A DNA stretch of 64,000 nucleotides from an uncultured Collinsella sp. (GCA_900768795.1 CAAGEH010000023.1:62001-126000); one strand, 5' to 3'; counted from the first letter of the stretch, positions 7,252-16,300 are shown. Numbers and translations: made by a program. Notes: generated from the sequence alone by a model not told the origin.

Positions 7252-8187
7252 ATGGCTTTTATCGGGACGCTGTTTATGCTGGTCATCATCATTCTGCTTG
7301 TCGCTATTGTGACTGGCCAGGTTTTCTTTGTGGTTAAGCAGCAGCATGCAGTCATCATCGAACGCTTGGGTAAGTTCTCGGGCATCGTGGGTGCGGGCTT
7401 CCACGCCAAGTTGCCGTTCGTCGATCGTAAGGCGGCCACGGTGAGTCTGCGTACGATGAAGAATGGCTTTGACATCGACGTCAAGACCGAGGACAACGTG
7501 ACTATCGGCCTTGAGGTTTCCGCTCAGTATCACGTGAGCTACGATATGGGCAGTGGTCCTGCGGATTCCGGCGTCTACAAGAGCTATTACATGCTGCAGC
7601 AGCCGGTTGCCCAGATGCGCGACTTTATCACCGATGCATTGCGCTCGTCTATTCCGGTCTATACGCTCGATGAGGTGTTTGCAAAGAAGGACGATATAGC
7701 CAAGGACGTCAATGCGACGGTGTCCGAGCAGATGGCTGCCTATGGTTTTACGCTGGTAAGTACGTTGATCACAAAGATTGCCCTGCCGACCGAGGTCGAG
7801 AATTCGATGAACGACATCAACGCCGCTCAGCGCAAGCGTGCCGCTGCGCAGGAGCTTGCCGAGGCCGACCGCATCAAGCGCGTGACCGAGGCGACGGCAG
7901 AAGCCGAGGCCATGGAAAAGGCGGGCGAGGGCATTGCGAATCAGCGCAAGGCTATTGCGCTCGGCATCAAGGATTCACTCGAGACCATTCAGGAGACGGG
8001 CGTGGGCAACGATGAGGCCAACCAGCTGTTCATGTTCACGCAATGGACCGAGATGATGACCGAGTTCGCAAAGAGCGGCAAGAGCTCCACTGTAGTTTTG
8101 CCAAATGATTTTTCGCAGGCATCGAATATGTTTGAGCAGATGCTTGCGGCGGGTACTGCCAACGATGCTACAGGTGATAGAGAGTAG
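7252..8187 (+). CDS. SPFH/band 7 (stomatin-prohibitin) membrane protein
   Basis: A 311-residue membrane-anchored scaffold of the SPFH family, thought to organise membrane microdomains. An N-terminal membrane segment (FIGTLFMLVIIILLVAIVTGQVFFVV) is followed by the band 7 core (QQHAVIIERLGKFSGIVGAGFHAKLPFVDRKA, VKTEDNVTIGLEVSAQYHV) and a long Ala/Glu-rich coiled-coil helix (about residues 185-240). The start is the ATG at 7252 behind GAGGAG. No NfeD partner is adjacent. The 290 bases to proC hold no convincing gene. Confidence 0.88.
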   Translation: MAFIGTLFMLVIIILLVAIVTGQVFFVVKQQHAVIIERLGKFSGIVGAGFHAKLPFVDRKAATVSLRTMKNGFDIDVKTEDNVTIGLEVSAQYHVSYDMGSGPADSGVYKSYYMLQQPVAQMRDFITDALRSSIPVYTLDEVFAKKDDIAKDVNATVSEQMAAYGFTLVSTLITKIALPTEVENSMNDINAAQRKRAAAQELAEADRIKRVTEATAEAEAMEKAGEGIANQRKAIALGIKDSLETIQETGVGNDEANQLFMFTQWTEMMTEFAKSGKSSTVVLPNDFSQASNMFEQMLAAGTANDATGDRE

Positions 8188-8477
8188 CTACGCACCGGCG
8201 GGCGTCGGCTTCATTCATCATGGTCATCTAATTGGAGGGTGGCATTCTGTATGCGCTTTAACGGCTCGGTTTTTGCGATATGCCGTTTTGCATTGCATCA
8301 CATTGAGCGCCGAGCATCAGTTAAAAGCACGTATACCAACGATTTATGCCGAATCGACTCGGGTTTTGAGGGAAACTAAGACCTGCCGGTTCGGCACTAT
8401 GCTTTCGGTATCGTATTTTCGTTATCGTGCCGTTCGGACTGGTCTAGCAAAAGATTCGACATGGAGGAGCGTCCACG

Positions 8478-9263
8478 ATGGCTCTACTCGACACAAAGAT
8501 CGGCTTTATCGGTTTTGGCAACATGGCGAGCGCCATGGCCGACGGCTGGATTGCCGCAGGCATGCCTGCGGAGAATCTTTGCGCGTGCGCTGGTCACTAT
8601 GAGGCGCTGTGCGAGCGCTGCGAGCGCCGTGGCATGCTTGCCTATCGTGAGCCAACGGAGGTTGTTGACGCGAGTGACGTGGTGATCGCTGCGGTCAAGC
8701 CCTATATGATTGCGGAAATATTTGGTCCACTTGCAGACAAACTTGCAGGTAAAACGATCGTTTCCGTTGCCTGGGGTTGGGATAGCGCCAGATGGAACGA
8801 GCTTTTGCCCGATGCACACCACCTGTCGACGGTTCCCAACACGCCCGTTGCGGTCAACTCAGGCGTGATCGTTACCGAGCGAACCGATACGCTTGCGGAC
8901 GATGAGCGCGTGCGCGCGAAAAAGCTGCTCGAAATGCTTGGAACCGAGGTTGAGGTCGAGAGCAAGCTGCTCTGGGTGGGCGGAACGACCGCATCCTGCG
9001 CACCGGCATTTGTGGCGATGGCGATTGAGGCACTTGCCGACGGCGCGGTTAAAAACGGTATCCCGCGTGCCGATGCGTACAAAATCGTGAGCGCAATGGT
9101 TGCAGGGACCGCATCGCTGCAGCTTGCGACCGGTACGCACCCCGCTGCCATGAAGGATGCCGTCTGCTCACCTGGCGGTGCCACGATCAAGGGCTGCGCG
9201 GTACTCGAGGCCGAAGGCATGCGCTCGGCATTCATCCAGGCGATTGATGCAACGCTGAGTTAG
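8478..9263 (+). CDS. proC: Pyrroline-5-carboxylate reductase
   Basis: Reduces 1-pyrroline-5-carboxylate to proline with NAD(P)H. Length is 261 residues, typical of the family. The N-terminal Rossmann motif is IGFIGFGNMASAMADGW (GxGxxA/G type). VIAAVKPYMI and VSVAWGWDS follow, and the C-terminal dimerisation domain carries the conserved CSPGGATIKGCAVLE segment. The ATG at 8478 lies behind GGAGGAG. It stands alone between the SPFH gene and a convergent small gene. Confidence 0.93.
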   Translation: MALLDTKIGFIGFGNMASAMADGWIAAGMPAENLCACAGHYEALCERCERRGMLAYREPTEVVDASDVVIAAVKPYMIAEIFGPLADKLAGKTIVSVAWGWDSARWNELLPDAHHLSTVPNTPVAVNSGVIVTERTDTLADDERVRAKKLLEMLGTEVEVESKLLWVGGTTASCAPAFVAMAIEALADGAVKNGIPRADAYKIVSAMVAGTASLQLATGTHPAAMKDAVCSPGGATIKGCAVLEAEGMRSAFIQAIDATLS

Positions 9264-9321
9264 AGCGATTTGGCGGGTTATGTTACCGTGCATGACAGAA
9301 CGACAAGGACGCATTGAAACG

Positions 9322-9360
9322 AACGCGGGCGACCGCACATTACGTGCAGCCGCCCGCGTT
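9322..9360. terminator. Convergent terminator between proC and the 55-residue gene
   Basis: AACGCGGGCG (9322-9331) pairs perfectly with CGCCCGCGTT (9351-9360), followed by a short T-run. It lies between two converging genes and could act on both strands. Confidence 0.65.
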
Positions 9361-9380
9361 TTGCATATCGAGCCTAGGAA

Positions 9381-9548
9381 TTAAAACCAATCATCATCGT
9401 CATCATCGGGTTCACCCTGATCGACGTAGAGCTTGCTCGTGCGCTTCTCGAGAATGAAGGCGACGATTGCCATGATCATAACGCCGAGAACAAAAAGCAC
9501 GGCAAAACCCGCGCGGGTGTCAAAAAGAAAGGAAAAAACTGCGTCCAT
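9381..9548 (-). CDS. 55-residue membrane peptide with Asp6-Trp-Phe tail
   Basis: Function not recognised. The reverse strand carries ATG at 9548 to TAA at 9381 and encodes a small protein: a short N-terminus (MDAVFSFLFDTRAG), one strong membrane segment (FAVLFVLGVMIMAIVAFIL), a basic patch EKRTSK, then DQGEP, six Asp and WF at the very end. The orientation predicted by the positive-inside rule puts the acidic tail in the cytoplasm. An AGGCGAG lies upstream as a modest ribosome site. It is divergent from serS and would share its upstream region. The composition (hydrophobic core with a charged tail) is unlikely by chance. Confidence 0.62.
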   Translation of the reverse strand: MDAVFSFLFDTRAGFAVLFVLGVMIMAIVAFILEKRTSKLYVDQGEPDDDDDDWF

Positions 9549-9571
9549 ATCGTCGACTCGCCTAACTTCGT

Positions 9572-9600
9572 TTGGGCTAAAACACGCTTAAGTATATACT
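9572..9600 (+). promoter_or_regulatory. Promoter of serS
   Basis: TTGGGC (9572-9577) and TATACT (9595-9600) with a 17-base spacer, 49 bases before the serS ATG. Confidence 0.55.
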
Positions 9601-9649
9601 TGCCCATGCATGTACATCGCTAACCTCATGCAAAGTGCTGGAGGCATAA

Positions 9650-10933
9650 ATGCTCGATATCAAATTCGTTCGTGAAAATCCGGATGTCGTCGACAAGGCC
9701 ATGGCCGACCGTCAGACATCGTGGGATCGCGAGAAATTCTTTAAGCTCGACGATGAGCGCCGTGCGGTAATCACCGAGGTCGAGGAGCTTCAGGCGACGC
9801 GAAATGCCGAGTCCAAGAAGATCGGTGCTCTCATGAAAGAGGGCAAGAAGGACGAGGCCGAGGCTGCCAAGCAGGCCGTGCGCGAGGTTAACGAGAAGAT
9901 TGACGGTCTCGCTACTCGCCGTACCGAGCTCGAGCAGGAGCAGTACGACTTCATGTCGCATCTTCCCAACATTCCTTGCGACGCCACGCCTTACGGCAAG
10001 GATGAGGACGAGAACGTCGAGCGTCGCCGTTGGGGCAAGCCGCGCGAGTTTGATTTCGACTTCAAGCCGCACTGGGATTTGGGCACTGACCTCAACATTC
10101 TCGATTTCGATCGCGGCAACAAGCTTTCGGGCAGCCGCTTTACCGTGCTCGGTGGCGCGGGTGCACGTCTCGAGCGCGCACTCATCAACTTTTTTGTCGA
10201 TACGCACACGAGCCGCGGGTTCAAAGAGTGGTGGCCGCCTATCGTTGTCAAGCGCCAGACTATGTTCGGCACCGGTCAGCTTCCCAAGTTTGAGGACGAC
10301 GCCTATCACGTTTCGGGCGATAACTTCTTGATTCCGACTGCCGAGGTCGTGCTTACCAATCTGCACGCCGGCGAGGTTCTCGATGCCGACACGCTGCCGC
10401 GTTGGTACACCGCGTTCACCCCGTGCTTCCGCGAGGAGGCCGGTTCCGCCGGTCGCGATACGCGTGGCATCATCCGCCAGCACGAGTTCGACAAGGTCGA
10501 AATGGTCAAGTTCGCTACGCCGGAGGATTCCGACAATCAGCTCGAGAGCATGACCGCCGAGGCTGAGTACCTGCTGCAGCAGCTTGGCCTGCCGTATCGC
10601 GTCATCAGCCTTTGCACCGGCGATATCGGATTCTCCGCACGTCAGACCTACGACATCGAGGTTTGGCTGCCGAGCTATAACGCCTACAAGGAGATCAGCT
10701 CCTGCTCTAACTGCGGCGATTTCCAGGCGCGTCGTGCCAACATCAAGTATCGCGACCCCGAGCACTTCAAGGGCACGCGTTACCTGCACACGCTTAACGG
10801 GTCGGGCCTGCCCGCAGGCCGTACCATGGCCGCTATTCTCGAGAACTATCAGAACGAGGACGGCACCGTGACCATTCCTGAGGTCCTGCGTCCGTACATG
10901 GGCGGTATGGAGAAGATCGTTCCCGAGGCTTAA
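9650..10933 (+). CDS. serS: Seryl-tRNA synthetase
   Basis: Charges tRNA-Ser with serine via seryl-AMP; class II synthetase in the cytoplasm. Length is 427 residues. The N-terminal long-helix arm that grips tRNA-Ser covers about residues 25-100. Class II motif 2 is FREEAGSAGRDTRGIIRQHEF and motif 3 is LNGSGLPAGRTMAAILENYQ; YKEISSCSNCGDFQARR binds the substrate region. The start is an ATG behind GGAGGC. It has its own promoter and terminator. One of its substrates, tRNA-Ser (GCT), is encoded at 16380. Confidence 0.97.
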   Translation: MLDIKFVRENPDVVDKAMADRQTSWDREKFFKLDDERRAVITEVEELQATRNAESKKIGALMKEGKKDEAEAAKQAVREVNEKIDGLATRRTELEQEQYDFMSHLPNIPCDATPYGKDEDENVERRRWGKPREFDFDFKPHWDLGTDLNILDFDRGNKLSGSRFTVLGGAGARLERALINFFVDTHTSRGFKEWWPPIVVKRQTMFGTGQLPKFEDDAYHVSGDNFLIPTAEVVLTNLHAGEVLDADTLPRWYTAFTPCFREEAGSAGRDTRGIIRQHEFDKVEMVKFATPEDSDNQLESMTAEAEYLLQQLGLPYRVISLCTGDIGFSARQTYDIEVWLPSYNAYKEISSCSNCGDFQARRANIKYRDPEHFKGTRYLHTLNGSGLPAGRTMAAILENYQNEDGTVTIPEVLRPYMGGMEKIVPEA

Positions 10934-10965
10934 GTTTTCGATCTTTCGCAGCTGAAATCATGAGA

Positions 10966-10995
10966 AGGGCAGTCGCATCGCGGCTGCTCTTTTTG
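10966..10995 (+). terminator. Terminator of serS
   Basis: AGGGCAGTCGC pairs with GCGGCTGCTCT (two wobble or mismatch positions) around ATC, then five T. Confidence 0.8.
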
Positions 10996-11028
10996 TTTGT
11001 AACGGCGAAAGGTGATACCAAAAACATA

Positions 11029-11042
11029 CGAACACATGTTCT
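11029..11042. promoter_or_regulatory. LexA/DinR-type SOS box candidate
   Basis: CGAACACATGTTCT matches the Gram-positive SOS consensus CGAACRNRYGTTYC at 13 of 14 positions, with the core GAAC-N4-GTTC intact. A plausible -10 (TATTAT at 11042-11047 or TACAAT at 11052-11057) lies right next to it, so bound LexA would block the promoter of the 11096 gene. Confidence 0.55.
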
Positions 11043-11095
11043 ATTATAGGGTACAATGCAGATGAGGGAGATGATTTAGAAGAGAGGAGACATTT

Positions 11096-11443
11096 ATGGA
11101 GACAATGCTTGCGTCTACGGTGCTATTTAAGAACGCTGCAGGCGAGGAGGAGCTGATTATTACCTGTGAGCCCACGGGAACGGGAGGCCTGATCGTTCGC
11201 CAAGAAAGCGCGGGAGACGTGACGTTCTGGAGCTTTGAGGAGTCCCCGCATGTCGTCGAGACATGTATCGATGCCACGGGCATAAGGCGTCTCTGTGCCC
11301 ATTTTGGTGCCGATACGGTCGATCAGGTTTCACACGTGCTTGCGATGAACTTTACGGGTTATGACGCCGCGCTGTGCGTTCGCAAGCTGCTGCGCGAGCT
11401 CGGTATTGGTTACGATGTGATAGAAAATCCGATTGCGAGATAG
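11096..11443 (+). CDS. Small soluble protein of unknown function, possibly SOS-controlled
   Basis: Function not recognised. It encodes 115 residues with no membrane segment or signal peptide. The N-terminal half looks beta-rich (STVLFKNAAGEEELIITCEPTG, then GGLIVRQESAGDVTFWSF) and the C-terminal half alpha-helical (HVLAMNFTGYDAALCVRKLLRELG). There are four Cys but no CxxC. AGAGGAGA precedes the ATG. A LexA-like box overlaps its likely promoter, and it is transcribed alone between serS and tRNA-Arg. A DNA-damage role is an inference from that box only. Confidence 0.7.
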   Translation: METMLASTVLFKNAAGEEELIITCEPTGTGGLIVRQESAGDVTFWSFEESPHVVETCIDATGIRRLCAHFGADTVDQVSHVLAMNFTGYDAALCVRKLLRELGIGYDVIENPIAR

Positions 11444-11504
11444 CCGACACGGGTGATGCGGCGGACGAAAATTCAACTAATTTCAAAATCAATCAAAATT
11501 GTTC

Positions 11505-11533
11505 TTGACGGCAAGCCGGGTTAATGACAATAT
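11505..11533 (+). promoter_or_regulatory. Promoter of tRNA-Arg
   Basis: TTGACG (11505-11510) with CAATAT (11528-11533) at 17 bases, 13 bases before the tRNA. The upstream region is AT-rich. Confidence 0.6.
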
Positions 11534-11546
11534 ATCTACTTGCGTT

Positions 11547-11623
11547 GCGGCATTAGCTCAGCTGGATAGAGCGTTTGACTACGAATCAAAAGGCCGTAGG
11601 TTCGAATCCTACATGCCGCACCA
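11547..11623 (+). tRNA. tRNA-Arg (ACG)
   Basis: 77 bases with encoded CCA. Acceptor arms GCGGCAT and ATGCCGC pair; the D-arm is AGCTCAGCTGGATAGAGC. The anticodon stem TTTGA/TCAAA encloses CTACGAA with anticodon ACG; the T-arm is GTAGGTTCGAATCCTAC. Its last 20 bases and terminator are duplicated downstream. Confidence 0.96.
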
Positions 11624-11866
11624 ATTGAAATGAGGGCCCCCAGCGATGGGGGCTTTTCTTTTACGGTGACCGTGCAGGGATTCGAACCTCGATCGAGGCG
11701 CGAGCGTTAAGCAAACGCGGAGCGTTTGCAGCGAGCGGGCGAGGGCGGCGGCAGCCGACCGAAGCCGGTGCGGATCCGCGAAGCGGATGCGCGGAATCCT
11801 ACATGCCGCACCAATTGAAATGAGGGCCCCCAGCGATGGGGGCTTTTCTTTTACCGCGACCGTGCA
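11604..11866. repeat. Direct repeat of tRNA-Arg 3' end plus terminator
   Basis: Bases 11604-11676 and 11794-11866 are 73-base direct repeats with two mismatches, offset by exactly 190. Each holds the last 20 bases of tRNA-Arg (from GAATCC through CCA) and the full downstream terminator. The intervening 117 bases start with an inverted T-arm-like sequence (GGGATTCGAACCTCG), contain a perfect hairpin GCAAACGC-GGA-GCGTTTGC and other palindromes, and end in GCGCG against the second GAATCC. This layout resembles an att-like or slippage-type duplication at a tRNA gene, but no integrase lies nearby. Confidence 0.85.
11636..11662 (+). terminator. Terminator of tRNA-Arg (copied at 11826-11852)
   Basis: GCCCCC and GGGGGC pair around AGCGAT, followed by TTTTCTTTT. 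A second identical copy lies 190 bases downstream as part of the direct repeat. Confidence 0.85.
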
Positions 11867-11933
11867 TCGCTGTCTGCTCGAACTGATACCATCAGACAAA
11901 GGAATAGCCTCGTGTATTGGGGAGAGAGCTGCC

Positions 11934-14378
11934 GTGGTTGACCGTACGATAAAATTGGGACCGCTCGTGAGCAAAAAGAAGTTTGCTCGTTTTGCCGAGC
12001 AGACTGATGATGTGTCGTACGGCATGATCGGCTACCCCTTTGCCTTGGACGGACTTCAGTCGTGCTATGTCTGTGAGTTCACTTCGCGCAAAGAAGCGCT
12101 GCTCATTGCATTCGTTGACATTTCGGGAAACGTGTATGCGTTTAACGGCGAAGCGGACAAAACAGGCGAAACGCCGTTTCCCGTTCAGCTTGTCATGAAG
12201 ATACGTATGAACGATAGCGGTGCCGGTGGCAATGTCGTGGCGGTCAATACGGACGGTTCGGAAACGCCCGTCGCACGTTTTTCTGGGACCCCACATGGCG
12301 ACCTGCGTGAAATCGCATTCGGAGATCCGACATACAATTCCGAAAACCCATGCACGTATCCGGAGTTTATGGCAACCATGTTCGTGCGCTATTTTGTGTG
12401 TAGCGGAAGGCTTGACGGCGCCGTCGATCGGGCCGGTAAAGGTGTCTGTTCGTCTGCTCCGCAAAGTTCGGCAGATATCTCTGCCCGCTATCCGCTCGAT
12501 CAGCCCATCGAGCTCTTTAACGGCTTTGACACGCTCCCTTTGCCTGACGCCATTGAGGCTGCCTTGTTTCGAGTCGATGCAAGCAAACGGCCCTCGGGAA
12601 TCGAGAAGTACGCGCGGCGTGTGCTTACGCGGATTGATCTCGATGCGTTGCGTGCCATCTGCTCCAAAACAAGCGTGAATCTTGCACGAATTTCCACGAC
12701 GGATTCGTACTTCTTAAATTACGATGCGAGCGATTTGGAGCTTGCCGAGCTCATCGAGCTTGCCAAGATTCAAACGGCGCTTAACCGAATCAATGCGGTG
12801 CTCATGGAACTCGGAGTCGGTTTGGCGCCTCTTTCGGATTCTCCAAAAGAGGAATACTGCTCCGTGCTCGATATGTCGCAGTTCTATCGTGTGACAGCGC
12901 CGGCAGCTTTGGCGCTGCAGGCACTTGATGGGGAGAATCCACACGCCGACAAGGGCACTGTCGGATACCTCCCCGGTGCAACTTGGGATGTTTTGACGCG
13001 TTTTGCGCATGCGGCGGAACGACTCAACTTTATCGTGCGATTCGAATATACCTATGAAGTCAATATCGAGGAGCATGAGCTGCGCATTTGTTTTGTTGCG
13101 CCCAACTCGGAGCTTGCCCCTAAGGCCATGTACGATAGAGATTCGGACGATTGGGTCAGCCTGGATGCTTCTGCGCGTGAAGATTTTTGCGATGAACTCA
13201 CTGCGCGTATGACTCTGACCTTGGCGGCCGTGGCGTTTGGATCCGGCTCGTTTATCGATCGTTGTTTTGTATGCATTGACGGCTACGAAACGCCTCGCAA
13301 ACAGCAGCGTGCGTACGGCTTTGAGCGTGCGGCATTTATCGCTCAGTGCATGCCGGTTGCTCAACGGGCTGTTGGCGAGCCTTTCTCTGGGATGTTATGC
13401 AAGCGCACGGTTGACCAGTTTGCCGTGGATAGATACGTGGGCAGCGTGCTTCCCGAGGCGTGGTCGGTTCCGCCCAAGGATGACGAGCGCGTGCTCGTGG
13501 AGCGCATGCGCACGCTGCTTTTGGCGGACTCCGCGCGTGAACTTGAGGTTATGGAGCCAAGCGATGACCCGTATAAGATGCGCTTTGACAAGCTCTATCA
13601 TCTTGCCGAGACAGACCCAAAGACGTCGGCAGAGGGCCTGGCGGAGCTTATCGAGGAGCTCGAGGCCGCGTGCGTCGCTGAAGAGCTTTCTGCGGATGGT
13701 CCTGTTGAGCTGCAATACTGTGACAACTACGCCGGACGCGTGCTTCTGCCTTTGCTGATCGAGAACAAGTCAACGCGTATTATCCGTGTGCCCGATGCCC
13801 TCTATCTTGCCCATCGACAGCTTGCAAGCATGTATTACGGTGTGGGAGATTTTGATCGGGCGCTCGACGAGGCGCGTCAGTGCTACGACATGGCGAAGAG
13901 CGCAATGACTTCTCATGTGGGGCTATTGAATATTTTGGCCGAGCTCGAGCGCTGGGACGAGCTCATCGATGTTGCCAAGCATGCGCTGCGCATTACATTC
14001 GATTCCGATGCGGTCGGTTATTTCCTCTACCGCGCGGCCTTTGCGTATTGGAATCTCGATAGGCGTGAGTTGGCGCTTGCCTGCTATCGCTTGGTTCCGC
14101 GTTCAAGTGATATGCGCGGGCAAGCGGATGAGGAGATGCGCGAGCTGATGTCCGGCATGACGGTCGATGTGGAGCCGTCGCTCATGGAAGCGGTGCGTAT
14201 ATTGCAAGGGGACGGTATCGAGCTTCCGATTACATCCGCCGTAAAGAACCAGCTTTTCGATGCGGCGATACTCTTTAGTGAGGAGCATTTCAATTATTTG
14301 GCGGTGCGCTGTTTTGCCGCACTGCAAAAAATAACTGTCGATGACGATTGGAATGCGTGCAGGCAGGCGCTTGAGTGA
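11934..14378 (+). CDS. Large cytoplasmic protein with C-terminal TPR-like repeats
   Basis: Function not recognised. The 814-residue protein has no signal peptide or membrane span. The first 600 residues match no family I know. A tetratricopeptide-like region lies near residues 650-740 (LAHRQLASMYYGVGDFDRALDEARQCYDMA, AFAYWNLDRRELALACYRL), suggesting a protein-interaction scaffold. The frame is open from 11787, but that stretch would translate the duplicated tRNA end and terminator, so I place the start at the GTG at 11934 behind GGGGAGAGA. A GTG at 11967 (SKKKFARF) is an alternative. It lies immediately after the tRNA-Arg duplication. Confidence 0.72.
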   Translation: MVDRTIKLGPLVSKKKFARFAEQTDDVSYGMIGYPFALDGLQSCYVCEFTSRKEALLIAFVDISGNVYAFNGEADKTGETPFPVQLVMKIRMNDSGAGGNVVAVNTDGSETPVARFSGTPHGDLREIAFGDPTYNSENPCTYPEFMATMFVRYFVCSGRLDGAVDRAGKGVCSSAPQSSADISARYPLDQPIELFNGFDTLPLPDAIEAALFRVDASKRPSGIEKYARRVLTRIDLDALRAICSKTSVNLARISTTDSYFLNYDASDLELAELIELAKIQTALNRINAVLMELGVGLAPLSDSPKEEYCSVLDMSQFYRVTAPAALALQALDGENPHADKGTVGYLPGATWDVLTRFAHAAERLNFIVRFEYTYEVNIEEHELRICFVAPNSELAPKAMYDRDSDDWVSLDASAREDFCDELTARMTLTLAAVAFGSGSFIDRCFVCIDGYETPRKQQRAYGFERAAFIAQCMPVAQRAVGEPFSGMLCKRTVDQFAVDRYVGSVLPEAWSVPPKDDERVLVERMRTLLLADSARELEVMEPSDDPYKMRFDKLYHLAETDPKTSAEGLAELIEELEAACVAEELSADGPVELQYCDNYAGRVLLPLLIENKSTRIIRVPDALYLAHRQLASMYYGVGDFDRALDEARQCYDMAKSAMTSHVGLLNILAELERWDELIDVAKHALRITFDSDAVGYFLYRAAFAYWNLDRRELALACYRLVPRSSDMRGQADEEMRELMSGMTVDVEPSLMEAVRILQGDGIELPITSAVKNQLFDAAILFSEEHFNYLAVRCFAALQKITVDDDWNACRQALE

Positions 14379-14515
14379 CCGGTGGTTTGGCGGGTCACTC
14401 GCGAGGCCGCCGGCTGAGCGTTCGGGCAAGATAGTAAAATGAAAACGAACGGCCTTATGTGTCAAAGCAACGGGTGCTGAGGAAATGACGTGCGCCGAGC
14501 TTTGCGAGGTGCTGA

Positions 14516-16300
14516 AACGCAACGAATGCTGCGAGCGGCAAGCTGGGCGCAGGTACGGGCACGACGGGTCAGAGTGTGAAATACGGCCAGAAAGATGCCG
14601 TGTTCTGCTCGTCCGTTACGCTCATTAAACCGCGTGGCAAGGATTCCAAGCCGCTCAAATCGTATACCGCTACAGTTGTCGATGACCAGGGCGCGTCAAG
14701 GTCTATCAAGGTCAAAGGCGATGGCGGCTTTGCGCTCAAGAGCTTTTCCGGCCTTAAACCAGGTAAGTACACGGTGGTTATCAGGGACAAGGCTTCAAAG
14801 ACCGAGTGGAGCATGCCGGTATCGTATGCTTCAAAGGAATCGAGCAATACCAAGGCTCCAAGCGAGATTACGCCCGAACCGGCTTTCGGTGACTCTAAGA
14901 GGGGGAGCGGCGCATACGACAAGTCGTCCCCGTATCGCATGTACAACCAAAAGTGCCAGGAGTATATCGCTACATATGGAGAGCCGAGCTGCGGCAGCGT
15001 GGACGGTAGCTACGAGGCGGTTTTCGGCTTGGCGTGCGCTCGGCTGATCGATTTCAACAACGACGGTCAGGACGAGCTGTACGTTGTGTACTGCTCTCAA
15101 AAGCAAAGCGATGTAAGCAACCCAGACACGCTGCACACTGCGTACGAGTCGGAGGTTTGGGCGATGTCCGATGGCGGCATCCGTTGCGTTTTCCGCAAGG
15201 TCCTTTCGCCCAATGATGCTGGTCTCGTTGATTCGTCGATTTACAGCAAGGATAACGAGCTGTATCTGGAAAACGATATGAAGCAAACGACCGAGGGGTA
15301 TATCGGTTGGGAATTTGACCGATTTGACGGCAACTCCTTTGTTACGGATTGCACCATCGAGCAAAACGGCAACGGCAATGGTGCTACGGCGTTGGTAAAC
15401 GGTAAACAGGTAAGCATCGAGGAGCAGCAAAAGACTCTGAACGAGTATGCTCTCTCTATCAACTATGGACTGCTTTGCGACGAGGGGCAGTCCGATATGG
15501 GGGCGGGAGATTGCAACTCCACGCTCAATGTGACAAAAGATACGCTGGCAAAGCTGTTGGAATAAAACGGCAGTGAAGATAAGTCCGATGAGGGCGGCGC
15601 CAACCCCAAGAAGGCAAACTATACGGTCAAACAGGTAAAGCAAAACGAGACGGTAAGTACCGACTTTGGCCAGGGAAACAGCCAAGATGTCAAGCTGGTA
15701 TACGAATATCCGGAGTTCTCCCCGATTAAGGGCAACAAAACCGGAAAGGGTGCAAAAGCGCTTAACGCTCAATTGAAAAGCGATAACGATGCGACGCTGC
15801 AAAGGGCAAAAGCCTGGACGCTCGATAATTACAACGCCAACATGGAAATGCAGGTGAATGCGCGGAGCGTCACGTGTCCGTTTATCAGCGGATCAGTAGC
15901 TAGCCTTCGTACAGATGAGTGCTCATATGCCGGCGGCGCTTACGGTAGCGAGAGCGTAAAGGGTTCGTTTTATAACCTTGATACGGGAAAACAGATCGGA
16001 TTTGAAGAGGCGACGGGAATCTCTTTCGACTCTATTAAGTCTGAGGCGGCAACGGCATTGCGCTCATATTTGAGCACGAATCCTCCTGAGGACCCTTCGA
16101 GTAACGAAGAGCATATCCAAAAGATTATCCAGAACGAGGACTGTTACTATGCAACCAGCGATGGCATCGTGGTCATAACCGAGGATTATGAGTTGGGTAC
16201 CTATGCGTACGGGCGCGTGGAAATTCTCGTTCACGCCTGGAAGGACCAATCGAAGGTCGGAACCGATGTCAAGCCGGCATATATCGGAAATCAGGGATGA
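14516..16300 (+). pseudogene. Broken secreted DUF3298/RsiV-like protein gene
   Basis: One reading frame runs from 14516 to the TGA at 16298-16300 and is interrupted only by a TAA at 15563-15565 (TTGGAA-TAA-AACGGC). The protein sense is unbroken across it: KDTLAKLLE-stop-NGSEDKSDEGG. A GAA-to-TAA change would explain this. The 5' end is also missing: the frame opens after a TGA at 14513 inside a Gly/Thr/Ser linker with no signal peptide, and the first available start is the GTG at 14576. An ATG at 14485 in another frame (MTCAELCEVLKRN) may be the lost N-terminus after a frameshift. The N half has a beta domain (residues about 1-80) and an FG-GAP-like piece (LIDFNNDGQDELYVVY). The C half has the DUF3298 hallmark ECSYAGGAYGSESVKGSFYNLDTG (position 15920-15991). 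Two separate polypeptides could still be made. Confidence 0.75.

Noticed and set aside
8251..8379. A 42-codon frame with GGAGGG upstream in the SPFH-proC gap
   Set aside because: Composition shows no membrane span, domain or motif, and nothing else supports translation.
11787..11933. An ATG at 11787 as the start of the large TPR protein
   Set aside because: The first codons would translate the duplicated tRNA-Arg end and terminator hairpin. The GTG at 11934 has a better ribosome site.
11604..16300. A genomic island inserted at tRNA-Arg, bounded by tRNA repeats
   Set aside because: The direct repeats enclose only 117 bases, there is no integrase or mobile gene, and no matching repeat was found further downstream.
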